From Rhizobium sp. CCGE 510 (GTDB lineage: Bacteria > Pseudomonadota > Alphaproteobacteria > Rhizobiales > Rhizobiaceae), in contig NZ_AEYF01000003.1 of the NCBI RefSeq assembly GCF_000292525.1, positions 1 to 64,000 of the forward strand: a DNA stretch of 64,000 bases. Reading direction: 5' to 3'. The position numbers were made by a program, and so were the translations under genes. Under the pieces are notes generated by a model. It saw only the letters and a program-made list of their open reading frames with translations, did no database searches and was not told the DNA's origin. Positions 35,945-45,534 of the stretch are shown one piece after another (within the stretch, counting starts at the first letter, position 1; each line of letters opens with the position of its first letter).

Positions 35945-36523
35945 TCAAAAAGCCGGGTCACCATTCTCCACGGTTTCAACCCGGATGCCGAGACCGAAGG
36001 CAATCGTCGTGCAGCCCTGGACGATGAGATCGGCCGCCAGGAAAAGCCCGAGGATCCAGAGGCTGTTCACCGGCCAGCCGAGCACGATGACGAAACCGGC
36101 AAGGGCGGTGATGACGCCGCTGACGACGATCCAGCCCCAGCCTTTGGCCGGCTTCATGCGCCTGCCGACCCAGGTGCGGAAGACGCCGGCGATGAGAAGT
36201 GCAAGCGACAGAAACAGCGTCAGCGCCGCCGATGTCAGGATCGGGTTGATGAAAGCAGAGATGCCGGCAAGCACATAGAGCAGGCCGCTCAGCGCCCAGA
36301 ACAGCACGTGATCCCAACCGCGCACCTGGAAGGCATGGACGAGATGGACGATGCCGCCAAACAGCATGAGCATGCCGACATAATAGACGGAGACAACGGT
36401 GGCGAGCATCAGATTGCCGAGCGCGACCAGACCACAGACCAGGAGCAGAATGCCGAGGCCGACGAACCAGATCCACTTCGAGCGCAGCTGGGATGTCGGT
36501 GTTCCCTCAAAGACATCGGCCAT
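35945..36523 (-). CDS. HdeD family (DUF308) membrane protein
   Basis: 192 aa with six hydrophobic segments in three pairs (residues 20-40, 45-62, 73-90, 95-115, 130-148, 152-172). GLLYVLAGISAFINP is typical of HdeD. Linked to acid stress in enterobacteria; role in rhizobia not shown. GCAGGAGGTGG precedes the start. Divergent from betI. Confidence 0.82.
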   Translation of the reverse strand: MADVFEGTPTSQLRSKWIWFVGLGILLLVCGLVALGNLMLATVVSVYYVGMLMLFGGIVHLVHAFQVRGWDHVLFWALSGLLYVLAGISAFINPILTSAALTLFLSLALLIAGVFRTWVGRRMKPAKGWGWIVVSGVITALAGFVIVLGWPVNSLWILGLFLAADLIVQGCTTIAFGLGIRVETVENGDPAF

Positions 36524-36605
36524 GATCCACCTCCTGCTTCAGCAATATGTTGCAGCAAATTTTCAAAGAAAGATCGGCGCCCGGCCAAATCGAGAAAGAT
36601 TTTTA

Positions 36606-36625
36606 TTGATTGATCAGTCAATCAA
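36606..36625 (+). promoter_or_regulatory. Candidate BetI operator
   Basis: TTGATTGA-TCAG-TCAATCAA is a perfect 8-bp inverted repeat 29 bases before betI and near an AT-rich block. TetR-family repressors such as BetI bind symmetric sites of this type. Confidence 0.65.
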
Positions 36626-36653
36626 AAATAATCTGGCGCCGATTTCAGGGGAG

Positions 36654-37394
36654 ATGTCCGTGCCGAAGGTCGGAATGGAGCCTTTGCGCCGCAAGGCGCT
36701 TGTGGATGCAGCGCTGCGGGTGATCGGCGATCACGGCTCGCTTGCCGTCACCATGTCCGATATCGCCCGCCAGGCCGGCGTGTCGCCAGCCCTTGCGCAT
36801 CACTACTTCGGCAGCAAGGAGCAATTGCTGATCGAGACGATCCGCTCGCTTCTCCGACAATTGCGCAGCGATACGGTGGCGGCGCTGAGGGCGGCCAAAA
36901 CGCCGCGCGCCCGGCTTTCCGCCGTCATCCGCATCAGCTTCCACGCCGACCAGTTTGCGCCCGACACGATTGCCGCCTGGCTTGCCTTTTACGCCGAGGC
37001 GCAGCGCTCGGAAGAGACGCGGCGCTTCCTGGTGATCTATGCCAGCCGGCTGCGCTCGAACCTGCTTGCCGATCTGAAAAGGCTCGTGCCCGCTGACGCC
37101 GCAGAACGCATCGCCGAGGGCGCTGCGGCGATGATCGACGGGCTCTACATCAGGCAAAGTCTGAAATCCGCGCCGATCGGCATCGAAGCCTCGATCGCGC
37201 TGACGGAGGATTATCTGAATGCGCTTCTGGCCAGCGTCTCCCCTTCTCCCCAGCGGGTGAAGGCCGAGACTGCCGCCCCCTCATCCGGCCCCACGGGCCA
37301 CTCCGGGGTCGAGCCACTCGTCTCAACCCGTCCCTTGGACCCCCCAGGGGAAAGGGGAAAACCACATCGCACCACCCAAGGACAAATGACATGA
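36654..37394 (+). CDS. betI: Choline-responsive repressor BetI
   Basis: 246 aa TetR-family repressor. [18 protein letters not shown] and [20 protein letters not shown] (residues 33-52) are the BetI HTH. Normal BetI is about 195-205 aa; this one has about 50 extra residues rich in Pro, Ser, Gly and Thr. They are encoded by a RIME-like repeat (37240-37360) that stays open in this frame. The stop overlaps the betB start (ATGA), giving coupling. Represses the bet genes until choline is present. Confidence 0.92.
   Translation: MSVPKVGMEPLRRKALVDAALRVIGDHGSLAVTMSDIARQAGVSPALAHHYFGSKEQLLIETIRSLLRQLRSDTVAALRAAKTPRARLSAVIRISFHADQFAPDTIAAWLAFYAEAQRSEETRRFLVIYASRLRSNLLADLKRLVPADAAERIAEGAAAMIDGLYIRQSLKSAPIGIEASIALTEDYLNALLASVSPSPQRVKAETAAPSSGPTGHSGVEPLVSTRPLDPPGERGKPHRTTQGQMT
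37240..37360. repeat. RIME-like repeat inside the betI frame
   Basis: CCCTTCTCCCC followed by CCCCCTCATCCGGCCCC matches the RIME-like arms found at 27702 and 48863. Here it is translated as the BetI C-terminus rather than left between genes. Confidence 0.65.
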
Positions 37395-38854
37395 AAGCCC
37401 AACCGAAAGCCTCGCACTTCATCGACGGCGAATATGTCGAGGATGCCGACGGCACCGTCATCGAGAGCCTCTACCCGGCCACCGGCGAGGTGATCGCCCG
37501 GCTGCACGCGGCAACGCCTGCGATCGTCGAGAAGGCGATTGCGGCCGCCAAACGCGCCCAGCCGGAATGGGCGGCGATGAGCCCGATGGCGCGCGGGCGC
37601 ATTCTCAAACGCGCCGCCGACATCATGCGCGAGAAAAACCGGGCGCTGTCGGAACTGGAAACGCTCGATACCGGCAAGCCGATCCAGGAGACTGTTGTCG
37701 CCGACCCGACGTCGGGCGCCGATGCCTTCGAATTCTTCGGCGGCGTTGCGCCGGCCGGGCTCAACGGTTCGCACATCCCGCTCGGCCAGGATTTTGCCTA
37801 TACCAAACGCGTGGCGCTTGGCGTCTGCGTCGGCATCGGCGCCTGGAACTATCCGCAACAGATTGCCTGCTGGAAAGCGGCTCCGGCGCTGATCTGCGGC
37901 AATGCCATGGTGTTCAAGCCGTCTGAGAATACCCCGCTTGGCGCTTTGAAGATTGCCGAGATCCTGCATGAGGCGGGGCTGCCGAAGGGACTCTTCAACG
38001 TCATCCAGGGGGACCGCGATACCGGGCCGCTGCTCGTCAACCACCCCGATGTCGCCAAGGTGTCGCTGACCGGCTCGGTGCCGACCGGGCGCCGGGTGGC
38101 GGCGGCAGCGGCTGGCAACCTCAAGCATGTGACGATGGAACTCGGCGGCAAGTCGCCGCTGATCGTTTTCGACGACGCCGATCTCGATTCGGCGGTCGGC
38201 GGCGCGATGCTCGGCAATTTTTATTCCACAGGCCAGGTCTGCTCGAACGGCACGCGCGTCTTCGTGCAGAAGGCTGTCAAGACCGAATTCCTGAAGCGGC
38301 TGAAGGCGCGCACCGAGGCGATGCTGATCGGCGATCCGATGGACGAGGCGACGCAGGTCGGGCCGATGGTCTCCTGGGCGCAGCGCGAGAAGGTGATCTC
38401 CTACATCGAGAAGGGCAAGGCCGAGGGCGCGACACTGATTGCCGGCGGCGGCATTCCGAACAATGTCTCCGGCGAAGGTTATTACGTGCAGCCGACGGTG
38501 TTTGCCGATGTCACCGACGAGATGAGCATCGCCCGCGAGGAGATCTTCGGGCCTGTGATGTCGGTGCTCGATTTCGACGATGAGGACGAGGTGATCGCGC
38601 GCGCCAATGCCAGCGAATTCGGCCTCTCCGGCGGCGTCTTCACCGCCGACCTCACCCGCGCCCACCGCGTCGTCGACCGGCTGGAGGCCGGCACGCTGTG
38701 GATCAACACCTATAATCTCTGCCCGGTGGAAATACCCTTCGGCGGCTCGAAACAATCCGGCTTCGGCCGGGAGAATTCGCTGGCCGCGCTGGAGCATTAT
38801 TCCGAGCTGAAGACGGTTTACGTCGGCATGGGGCCGGTGGTGGCGCCTTATTAA
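37391..38854 (+). CDS. betB: Betaine aldehyde dehydrogenase
   Basis: 487 aa. NAD(P)+-dependent aldehyde dehydrogenase. [15 protein letters not shown] (near residue 150), catalytic Glu in MELGGKSP (near 253) and catalytic Cys in [10 protein letters not shown] (near 287) are intact. Oxidises betaine aldehyde to the osmoprotectant glycine betaine. Overlaps betI by four bases; betA follows after a RIME-like repeat. Confidence 0.95.
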   Translation: MKAQPKASHFIDGEYVEDADGTVIESLYPATGEVIARLHAATPAIVEKAIAAAKRAQPEWAAMSPMARGRILKRAADIMREKNRALSELETLDTGKPIQETVVADPTSGADAFEFFGGVAPAGLNGSHIPLGQDFAYTKRVALGVCVGIGAWNYPQQIACWKAAPALICGNAMVFKPSENTPLGALKIAEILHEAGLPKGLFNVIQGDRDTGPLLVNHPDVAKVSLTGSVPTGRRVAAAAAGNLKHVTMELGGKSPLIVFDDADLDSAVGGAMLGNFYSTGQVCSNGTRVFVQKAVKTEFLKRLKARTEAMLIGDPMDEATQVGPMVSWAQREKVISYIEKGKAEGATLIAGGGIPNNVSGEGYYVQPTVFADVTDEMSIAREEIFGPVMSVLDFDDEDEVIARANASEFGLSGGVFTADLTRAHRVVDRLEAGTLWINTYNLCPVEIPFGGSKQSGFGRENSLAALEHYSELKTVYVGMGPVVAPY

Positions 38855-38878
38855 ATTGAAAAACATGCCCTGCATTTG

Positions 38879-39013
38879 CCCCTCACCCTAACCCTCTCCC
38901 CGCTCGCGGGGAGAGGGGACGTGCCCAAAGCAGCGTCGAGGCTGAGGAAGGCGGTGCGGCATATCCCCTTCGCCCCGTTTATGGGGAGAAGGTGCCGGCA
39001 GGCGGATGAGGGG
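38879..39013. repeat. RIME-like repeat between betB and betA
   Basis: Begins CCCCTCACCCTAACCCTCTC and ends CAGGCGGATGAGGGG, with inner palindromes CTCTCCCCGC/GCGGGGAGAG. It forms hairpins in the bet operon transcript. Confidence 0.75.
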
Positions 39014-39072
39014 CAGGCTCTGGGAAAAACAAGAAGCAGCCGGATGACGGCAGCTCGAGGGAAGACAAAACC

Positions 39073-40722
39073 ATGCAAGCAGATTTCGTTATCATCGGCT
39101 CCGGCTCGGCAGGTTCCGCCCTTGCCTATCGCCTCTCCGAGGACGGTAAGAATAGCGTCCTTGTCATCGAGGCGGGCGGAAGCGATTTCGGGCCGTTCAT
39201 CCAGATGCCGGCGGCGCTTGCCTGGCCGATGAGCATGAAGCGCTACAATTGGGGTTATCTGTCCGAGCCGGAGCCAAACCTCAACAACCGGCGCATCACC
39301 GCGCCGCGCGGCAAGGTGATCGGCGGCTCTTCCTCGATCAATGGCATGGTCTATGTGCGCGGCCATGCCGAGGACTACAACCGCTGGGAGGAGCTCGGCG
39401 CCAGCGGCTGGGCCTATGCCGATGTTCTACCTTATTTCAAGCGGATGGAGCATTCGCATGGCGGCGAGGAAGGTTGGCGCGGCAGCGACGGGCCACTGCA
39501 TGTCCAGCGCGGCGGCTTCACCAATCCGCTGTTCCACGCCTTTATCGAGTCCGGCAAACAGGCGGGCTTCGAGACGACCGAAGATTATAACGGCAGCAAG
39601 CAGGAAGGGTTTGGGCTGATGGAGCAGACCATCTTTTCCGGCCGCCGATGGTCTGCCGCCAATGCCTATCTGAAACCGGCGCTGAAGCGGAAAAATGTCG
39701 GGATCGTCTACGGGCTGGCGCGCAGGATCGTGATCGAGGACGGGCGGGCGACCGGCGTCGAGATCGAGCGCAACGGCAGGATCGAGGTGATCAAGGCCAA
39801 TCGCGAGGTGATCGTCTCGGCCTCCTCGTTCAATTCGCCGAAGCTCTTGATGCTGTCGGGCATCGGTCCCGGCGGCCATCTCCAAGACATGGGGATCGAG
39901 GTGAAGGCCGACCGGCCGGGCGTCGGCGCCAATTTGCAGGACCATATGGAATTCTACTTCCAGCAGGTGAGCACCAAGCCGGTGTCGCTCTATTCCTGGC
40001 TGCCCTGGTTCTGGCAGGGGGTGGCGGGTGCGCAATGGCTGCTGTCCAAGGGCGGGCTCGGCGCCTCCAACCAGTTCGAGGCCTGCGCCTTCCTGCGCTC
40101 CGCACCCGGGCTAAAGCAGCCCGATATCCAGTATCATTTCCTGCCGGTGGCGATCAGCTACGACGGCAAGGCGGCGGCCAAAAGCCATGGCTTCCAGGTG
40201 CATGTCGGCTACAATCTATCGAAATCGCGCGGGAGCGTGAGCTTACGCTCCGCCGATCCCAAGGCCGACCCGGTGCTGCGCTTCAACTATATGAGCCATG
40301 CCGAGGACTGGGAGAAATTCCGCCACTGCGTGCGCCTCACCCGCGAACTCTTCGGGCAAGCGGCCTTCAACGACTATCGCGGCCCGGAGATCCAGCCCGG
40401 AGAAGGCGTGCAGAGCGACGAAGAGATCGACGCCTTCCTGCGCGAACACCTGGAAAGCGCCTATCACCCCTGCGGCACCTGCAAGATGGGCGCCAAGGAC
40501 GACCCGATGGCGGTGGTCGATCCGCAGACCCGGGTGATCGGCATCGAGGCCTTGCGCGTCGCCGACAGCTCGATCTTCCCGCACGTCACCTACGGCAACC
40601 TGAACGGCCCGTCGATCATGACCGGCGAAAAGGCCGCCGACCATATCCTCGGCAAACAGCCGCTGGCGCGCTCGAACCAGGAACCCTGGGTCAATCCAAG
40701 GGCGGCGGTGAGCGATCGATAA
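39073..40722 (+). CDS. betA: Choline dehydrogenase
   Basis: 549 aa GMC oxidoreductase. FAD site [15 protein letters not shown] (residues 5-19), signature [14 protein letters not shown] (near residue 90), second signature [15 protein letters not shown], and C-terminal catalytic His in [11 protein letters not shown] plus [10 protein letters not shown]. Oxidises choline to betaine aldehyde at the membrane. Third gene of betI-betB-betA. Confidence 0.95.
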   Translation: MQADFVIIGSGSAGSALAYRLSEDGKNSVLVIEAGGSDFGPFIQMPAALAWPMSMKRYNWGYLSEPEPNLNNRRITAPRGKVIGGSSSINGMVYVRGHAEDYNRWEELGASGWAYADVLPYFKRMEHSHGGEEGWRGSDGPLHVQRGGFTNPLFHAFIESGKQAGFETTEDYNGSKQEGFGLMEQTIFSGRRWSAANAYLKPALKRKNVGIVYGLARRIVIEDGRATGVEIERNGRIEVIKANREVIVSASSFNSPKLLMLSGIGPGGHLQDMGIEVKADRPGVGANLQDHMEFYFQQVSTKPVSLYSWLPWFWQGVAGAQWLLSKGGLGASNQFEACAFLRSAPGLKQPDIQYHFLPVAISYDGKAAAKSHGFQVHVGYNLSKSRGSVSLRSADPKADPVLRFNYMSHAEDWEKFRHCVRLTRELFGQAAFNDYRGPEIQPGEGVQSDEEIDAFLREHLESAYHPCGTCKMGAKDDPMAVVDPQTRVIGIEALRVADSSIFPHVTYGNLNGPSIMTGEKAADHILGKQPLARSNQEPWVNPRAAVSDR

Positions 40723-40954
40723 GAAGCGAGCCGTCCGACGTTACTTTGTCCGTCTATGCAGGTACCGAAAGGCTTCGACGGACGCGGAAAAAGCCAGCGA
40801 CCGAGGCGTTCGTCAGCAAGATCGCCGCACGGCCCAACCCGTCTGACGTGAGGCGCGATGTCTGCGATATCGCAACCATGAATCAGAGGGCTGTGGTTTG
40901 TCTTTTAAAGCAAGGAGACAAGGGCCCTCAACGCTGGTCGAGAGCCCCGATCAC

Positions 40955-42052
40955 TCAGGCCGTGCGGTACGATGCGAGCCAATGTGCGTAAGGGGCAGGC
41001 AATGTCCAGGACGGACGCTCGACACCGAGCTTGCGCGCGGCTTCGTAGGGCCAATGCGGATTGGCGAGCATCGCTTTGCCGATCATAACCAGGTCAAGCT
41101 GCCCGCTTCGGATGAGTTCGTCCGCTTGCTCCGGCTGAGTGATGTTCCAACTTGCGGCACCGGGGAGGCCAGTGGCCTTGCGGACTTGATCGGCGTAAGG
41201 CGCGATGAACCCTGGACCCCAGGGAATATTGGCGGCTGGGGTTGAGAAGCCGAGGCTGACGTCGATGAAGTCGAGGCCTGCCTTCTTGAATTTTCCGACG
41301 AGATCGATCGCGTCCCGCAGGGTTTCCTGGTCGCGACCGTCAAACTCGATGACGCCGAAGCGAGCCGTCAGCGGACGATCCTCGGGCCAGATCTCACGAA
41401 CGGCCGCCAGCGTCTCCAAGAGGAAGCGTCCGCGGTTATCGGCGCTGCCGCCATACTCGTCGTCACGCTGGTTTGAATGCGACGAGAAGAAGCTTTGGCC
41501 GAGGTAGCCATGCGCAAAATGCAGCACGAGCCAGCGGAATCCGATGTCGCGCGCGCGGATCGCCGCAGCGACGAAGTCGCCACGGACGCGATCGATGTCG
41601 GCCTTGGTCATGGCGCGCGGCACCTTCTTTAGGCCGCCGCCGAACGCGAGGGCGGACGGTGCGATGGTTTCCCAGCCGCGCGGGTCGCTATCGGCGATAT
41701 GATCGTCGCCTTCCCACGGGCGGTTTGCACTGGCCTTGCGGCCGGCGTGGCCGATCTGGATTCCCGCGACCGCGCCGGCTTTTTCGATGCCGGCGACGAT
41801 CGGCGCAAAGGCCTCTGCCTGGTCATCATTCCAAAGACCGGTGCAGCCCGGCGTGATCCGCCCCTCCGGAGAGACGGCGGTGGCTTCGACGTTGACGAGG
41901 CCAGCGCCGCCGCGCGCCAAGCTTGTGAGATGGACGCTGTGCCAGTCGTTCGGAACGCCATCCGTTGCGGAATACTGGCACATAGGGGATACCGCGATGC
42001 GGTTTCGGAGGATGACGCCTTTCAGCGTGAATTGGTCGAACAAGCTGGGCAA
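40955..42052 (-). CDS. NADH:flavin oxidoreductase (Old Yellow Enzyme, YqjM-like)
   Basis: 365 aa FMN barrel. SPMCQYSATDG carries the Cys typical of YqjM-type enzymes. QIGHAGRKAS (substrate His), SSHSNQRDDEYGGSADNR and VMIGKAMLANP complete the family pattern. Reduces activated C=C bonds. TTG at 42052 is preferred, with AAGGAG five to six bases upstream; GTG at 42088 is the other option. The SDR gene upstream on the same strand may share its promoter. Confidence 0.88.
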   Translation of the reverse strand: MPSLFDQFTLKGVILRNRIAVSPMCQYSATDGVPNDWHSVHLTSLARGGAGLVNVEATAVSPEGRITPGCTGLWNDDQAEAFAPIVAGIEKAGAVAGIQIGHAGRKASANRPWEGDDHIADSDPRGWETIAPSALAFGGGLKKVPRAMTKADIDRVRGDFVAAAIRARDIGFRWLVLHFAHGYLGQSFFSSHSNQRDDEYGGSADNRGRFLLETLAAVREIWPEDRPLTARFGVIEFDGRDQETLRDAIDLVGKFKKAGLDFIDVSLGFSTPAANIPWGPGFIAPYADQVRKATGLPGAASWNITQPEQADELIRSGQLDLVMIGKAMLANPHWPYEAARKLGVERPSWTLPAPYAHWLASYRTA

Positions 42053-42145
42053 TGGAATCTCCTTAAAACGAATATCAATCAACCGCACGGATCTGCCGAC
42101 GCCGCTGGCGTACGGGTTAATCCGTGCGCTTGATCCTTCGGGTGT

Positions 42146-42946
42146 CTAGACGGCGCGGTAACGGGGCGCAGGTTCACCGGTCTGCGTCGCTGCGAACAGT
42201 GTGGATCGGGCTTCGTCGAACTTGTCCCAGAGAGTGGCGTCGGCAACGGATGGCAGCGTGATGTCTTCGCCCTTGTCGAACCCGGCCAGGGCTGCATCGA
42301 CCAAGTTTTCGGATGTCATGACGGTCGCCTGGTTGAGCGATGCCAGCGGCACGCCCGACAAATCCCAGAGTTCGGTCGCCGTGGCCGCCGGCATGACGAG
42401 TTGCAGGCGGACATTGGTCTCAGCCAGTTCCTGCTGCAGACCGCGGCTGAAGTTCATCACATAGCCCTTGGTGCCGCTATAGATCGCGCTGATCGGCAGG
42501 GCATGAAAGGACAGGACCGAAGCGACGTTGATGATCGCGCCGTGGTTGCGGCTGAGGAATGCAGGCAGAATGGCGTGTGTCAGCCGCGTGAGCGCAGTGA
42601 CGTTGAGTGCGATCATCGCGGCCGCGTCTTCCTCAGCGGTCTTGGCGACCGGAGCCAAGGTCGAGTTGCCGGCGTTGTTGACGAGGAGCGTGATCGCTGA
42701 ATTTTCTTTCAGCAGCTTTTCGACGCGGGTGACGTCGGCGTCTCTCGTCAGGTCGGCTTCCACGACCTCGACTTTCGTGCCGTGGGCAGCGCCGAGCTTG
42801 TCCGAGAGCGCCTTCAGACGATCGGCCCGCCGGGCGACGAGGATGAGGTCATACCCCTTTTCGGCGAGACGCGCGGCGTAGATGGCGCCGATGCCAGCGG
42901 AGGCGCCGGTGACGAGGGCGACGGGCTTGAGCGATGATGCAGACAT
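42146..42946 (-). CDS. Short-chain dehydrogenase/reductase
   Basis: 266 aa. NAD(P) site TGASAGIGAIYA (residues 14-25), NNAG near 91, catalytic Ser in NVASVLSF and Y-x3-K in YSGTK. Classical SDR oxidoreductase of unknown substrate. Divergent from a MarR gene; two TTGAG-N2-CTCAA-type boxes lie in the gap. The OYE gene follows after about 90 bases. Confidence 0.88.
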   Translation of the reverse strand: MSASSLKPVALVTGASAGIGAIYAARLAEKGYDLILVARRADRLKALSDKLGAAHGTKVEVVEADLTRDADVTRVEKLLKENSAITLLVNNAGNSTLAPVAKTAEEDAAAMIALNVTALTRLTHAILPAFLSRNHGAIINVASVLSFHALPISAIYSGTKGYVMNFSRGLQQELAETNVRLQLVMPAATATELWDLSGVPLASLNQATVMTSENLVDAALAGFDKGEDITLPSVADATLWDKFDEARSTLFAATQTGEPAPRYRAV

Positions 42947-42963
42947 GTCAAAATCCTATTTGG

Positions 42964-43022
42964 TTGAGTGCTCAAGTTTACGTATGGTCGCGACGTCCTC
43001 TTGTCAATGGATGAGCCCTCAA
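42964..43022. promoter_or_regulatory. Candidate MarR operators, two boxes
   Basis: TTGAG-TG-CTCAA at 42964-42975 is a perfect inverted repeat. ATGAG-CC-CTCAA at 43011-43022 is a near copy with one mismatch, 47 bases further. Both lie between the divergent SDR and MarR genes, and AT-rich promoter-like sequence surrounds them. Confidence 0.6.
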
Positions 43023-43035
43023 CTATTTTACTAGG

Positions 43036-43575
43036 ATGGGCAAGAAACTTTCGATTGGCGATCCAGGGGAGGAGTTGCGCGCGGGCAGGCTGAGCCCGCC
43101 GGAGCTCCTGGCCGAACTCGTGTGCACAAACACCGCCCTTCGACGCGCGTCACGGCGGTTGGGGCAGATTTATGATGACGCGGTGGCGCCAACCGGCCTG
43201 AAGGCCACTCAAGTCGGACTTCTGACCCAGATAGCAGCGTCGCACGAGGGCAGCCATGGATGGCCAACCTTGCTATCGCTCGCCGAGCGCGTTGCCGTCA
43301 GCATTTCCGCTTTGACCCACGCACTTCGCCCGCTCGTCCGGGACGGACTGATCGAACTCATGCCGGACGAACATGATGGCCGCACGAAGCACGCAATGCT
43401 GACGACGCTTGGCGAGCAACGCCTGCACGAAGCATTGGCCCTATGGGCTGATGCCAATCAGCGCGTCGAGGTGGTGCTGGGTCCTTCCGCTTCTGCGCTT
43501 CGCGCGCTGGCCGATGACGTCGCCTCTCCGGAGTTCCTGGAAGCTTATGAGGCGCGGCGCGTGCTGAGAGGCTGA
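43036..43575 (+). CDS. MarR family transcriptional regulator
   Basis: 179 aa. DNA-binding part: LAERVAVSISALTHALRPLVRDG (near residues 83-105) and wing DEHDGRTKHAMLT. It probably represses the divergent SDR-OYE genes and itself. The ligand could be a substrate of those enzymes, such as a reactive enone; this is inference. Confidence 0.88.
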   Translation: MGKKLSIGDPGEELRAGRLSPPELLAELVCTNTALRRASRRLGQIYDDAVAPTGLKATQVGLLTQIAASHEGSHGWPTLLSLAERVAVSISALTHALRPLVRDGLIELMPDEHDGRTKHAMLTTLGEQRLHEALALWADANQRVEVVLGPSASALRALADDVASPEFLEAYEARRVLRG

Positions 43576-43677
43576 TCGTGGGATGGGCGCGGCAGAGGAT
43601 TCGGGCGATGAATTCGAACAAGCATTTTGAACCCGCAGTGCCTCGGACGGGCGCGTCGCCGACAGCTCGCTAATGCC

Positions 43678-44151
43678 TTAAAGAAACCCGATCCACCGTC
43701 CGGCGATCACGGCGGCAATCCAGATGGCGGCAGACAGGGCGGCGGAGAAGCGCAGGTCAGGCCGGACGATGCCGAGGGAAAGCACCATTTTCCACCCTTG
43801 CCCGAGATGCACAATCGACAGGTTGAGAATGCCGAGGGCAATCAGCCCGAGCTTGGTAAGGAAGGCGGGATTGCCGGCATATTCGACTGCCCGGACGCTG
43901 AAGAGGCAGAAGCCGGTTAGAATAGCCGCGGCAAGGCCGACGCCGGCGGAGCGTGACAGAAACGGCGCGACGATCTCAACCGGCACCTTGCGGAAGAAGC
44001 CGGCGAGCCTCAGATCGAGCGGCAGGATGGCGCCGAGCAAGAGGCCGATCGCCAGGATATGGGCTGCGTTGACGAACATGTAGAGTGTTCCGGAGCGCCG
44101 GAGCGCGACCGCGGGAGTCGTCGCCGACAGCCATTCGAGAATGTCGATCAC
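43678..44151 (-). CDS. Membrane protein paired with a DUF6152 protein
   Basis: 157 aa with about four membrane segments (near residues 25-45, 70-90, 98-115, 135-155). HILAIGLLLGAILPLDLRLAG recalls the DUF2214/DUF6644 type. A His in the first segment could bind metal or haem. It lies 20 bases after the secreted DUF6152-like gene, so the pair likely works together. Function unknown. Confidence 0.7.
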   Translation of the reverse strand: MIDILEWLSATTPAVALRRSGTLYMFVNAAHILAIGLLLGAILPLDLRLAGFFRKVPVEIVAPFLSRSAGVGLAAAILTGFCLFSVRAVEYAGNPAFLTKLGLIALGILNLSIVHLGQGWKMVLSLGIVRPDLRFSAALSAAIWIAAVIAGRWIGFL

Positions 44152-44170
44152 AGCTCAGTTCGCCCAGAGG

Positions 44171-44557
44171 TCAGTTCGTCTTGATGCGGTCGGGATAGAT
44201 ATCGTGGCGCTTCTCGCCGATGGTGAGACGCACCGCCTTCAGCCGCTTCTCTTTTCGATCCTGCGAACGGTTTCCAAGGACCACCACCTGGTCGCCGGGC
44301 TTGGCCACGCCTTCGACGAAACCGGAGCGTTCCGTCTGGCGCGGATTGCCGAGTTCGACGAGCCAGACGCCGTCATCGGCGGTGGCAATATCGAGCGTTG
44401 GATGCGGCCCGCCCATGGAGATCTTCTCGATGGTGCCGCGCAGTTCAATCTGGTCCGCCTCGGCCCAGGACCAGCCGTGATGGGCAATTGCACTGGTGGC
44501 AAAAGCCATAGACAGCATGGCCGCAGCCGCTATCCGCCGTGCTGAAATTATAGACAT
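44171..44557 (-). CDS. Secreted DUF6152-like protein
   Basis: 128 aa. Signal peptide (residues 1-25, ending ATSAIAHH), then HHGWSWAE at the mature N-terminus, which could bind metal. The rest is an OB-like beta barrel (IELRGTIEKISMGGPHPTLD). Periplasmic. First gene of a two-gene unit with the membrane protein. The reading frame and signal are clear; the role is not. Confidence 0.75.
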   Translation of the reverse strand: MSIISARRIAAAAMLSMAFATSAIAHHGWSWAEADQIELRGTIEKISMGGPHPTLDIATADDGVWLVELGNPRQTERSGFVEGVAKPGDQVVVLGNRSQDRKEKRLKAVRLTIGEKRHDIYPDRIKTN

Positions 44558-44667
44558 GATATCCTCCCTACCGCATGGGCAGGCAGGTGGAGCATCGCGG
44601 GGCGAAGAAAAGGTATTTCACCAAATCTTGAAGAAGGCGACCCCGTCGCCGGTTTTGGAGAAGCCGC

Positions 44668-45114
44668 TCAGGCGAGCAACCGGGTGACTTCGGCGGTGCG
44701 CGCCGGCTGGGCGGCGTCGGCGATGGTCGTCGAAAACAGCACCTTGCGGGTGGCGTCGGCCACCTTGGCGAAGACGTGGCGGATCTGGCAGTTCTGCTCG
44801 CCGTCGCAATCGTCGCACTTTCGATAGGCGGTGATCGACAGGCAAGGAAGCGGCGCGAGTGGACCGTCGACGATGCGCAGGATCTCGCCGAAGGTGATGG
44901 TATGGGCGGGCTTCAACAGGAGATAACCGCCCTGCTTGCCGCGCCGGCTGACGACGATGCCGTGATGTTTCAGGTCGAGCAGGATCTGCTCGAGGAACTT
45001 CTTCGGGATCTTCTGCTGCGCGGCGATGTCGGAAATCATCACCGGTTCGTCGGCATCGGCATCAGCCAAGACCGTCAGCGCCCGCAGCGCATATTTCGCC
45101 TTTTGCGTAATCAT
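44668..45114 (-). CDS. Rrf2 family transcriptional regulator
   Basis: 148 aa. HTH: ISDIAAQQKIPKKFLEQILLDL (near 28-49) and wing SRRGKQGGYLL. The C-terminal part has C-x8-C-x2-C-x5-C (CLSITAYRKCDDCDGEQNC), suited to an iron-sulfur cluster. It is divergent from cysH-cysD-cysN, so it may link sulfate assimilation to Fe-S or cysteine status, as CymR does in other bacteria. ATG at 45114 (MITQKAKYAL) is the family start. Confidence 0.85.
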   Translation of the reverse strand: MITQKAKYALRALTVLADADADEPVMISDIAAQQKIPKKFLEQILLDLKHHGIVVSRRGKQGGYLLLKPAHTITFGEILRIVDGPLAPLPCLSITAYRKCDDCDGEQNCQIRHVFAKVADATRKVLFSTTIADAAQPARTAEVTRLLA

Positions 45115-45333
45115 CTCAGACCATCGACACACACAGGCGGCGCGAATCTTCGCACCGCTACGGAAGTACCTTCGCCTCTATGGCACAGCCAGCATGAACG
45201 GAATTTGAACGCGCCGAGAAAACCCTTGAGGAACAAGCGCTTTGACCTTGTTTTTTATTCTTGGCCTAGCGCCCTTAATTTATGCCAAAACCGCGCCTTC
45301 TGCATCATTTTCGGCATCACTTCAGATTTCCGG

Positions 45334-45363
45334 TTGACAGGCGGCGTGTAATAACACTACCAT
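45334..45363 (+). promoter_or_regulatory. Candidate cys operon promoter
   Basis: TTGACA at 45334-45339 and TACCAT at 45358-45363, 18 bases apart, lie about 170 bases before cysH. A stem-loop (GCCTG...CAGGC, about 45382-45406) follows in the predicted leader. The remainder of 45115-45534 shows no gene. Confidence 0.45.
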
Positions 45364-45534
45364 TTCTATAGACATTAAGCTGCCTGTGTGGATTTCATCC
45401 GCAGGCGGCTGCTTTTCTGCATCGCGGCAGCTTCGGAGAGATATTTGCTCCTGTGGCCGCAGCTTTCGAAATCCCTTTTTCTGTCCGATCCATGCTCAAG
45501 CTGCGATACTCCGGTCAACAAAGGACAGGATTCC

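Noticed and set aside
37211..38875. 554-codon frame opposite betB
   Set aside because: Antisense shadow of a complete aldehyde dehydrogenase gene.
45334..45534. SAM-type riboswitch in the cys leader
   Set aside because: Only one simple stem-loop was seen; no SAM-II pseudoknot elements could be recognised.
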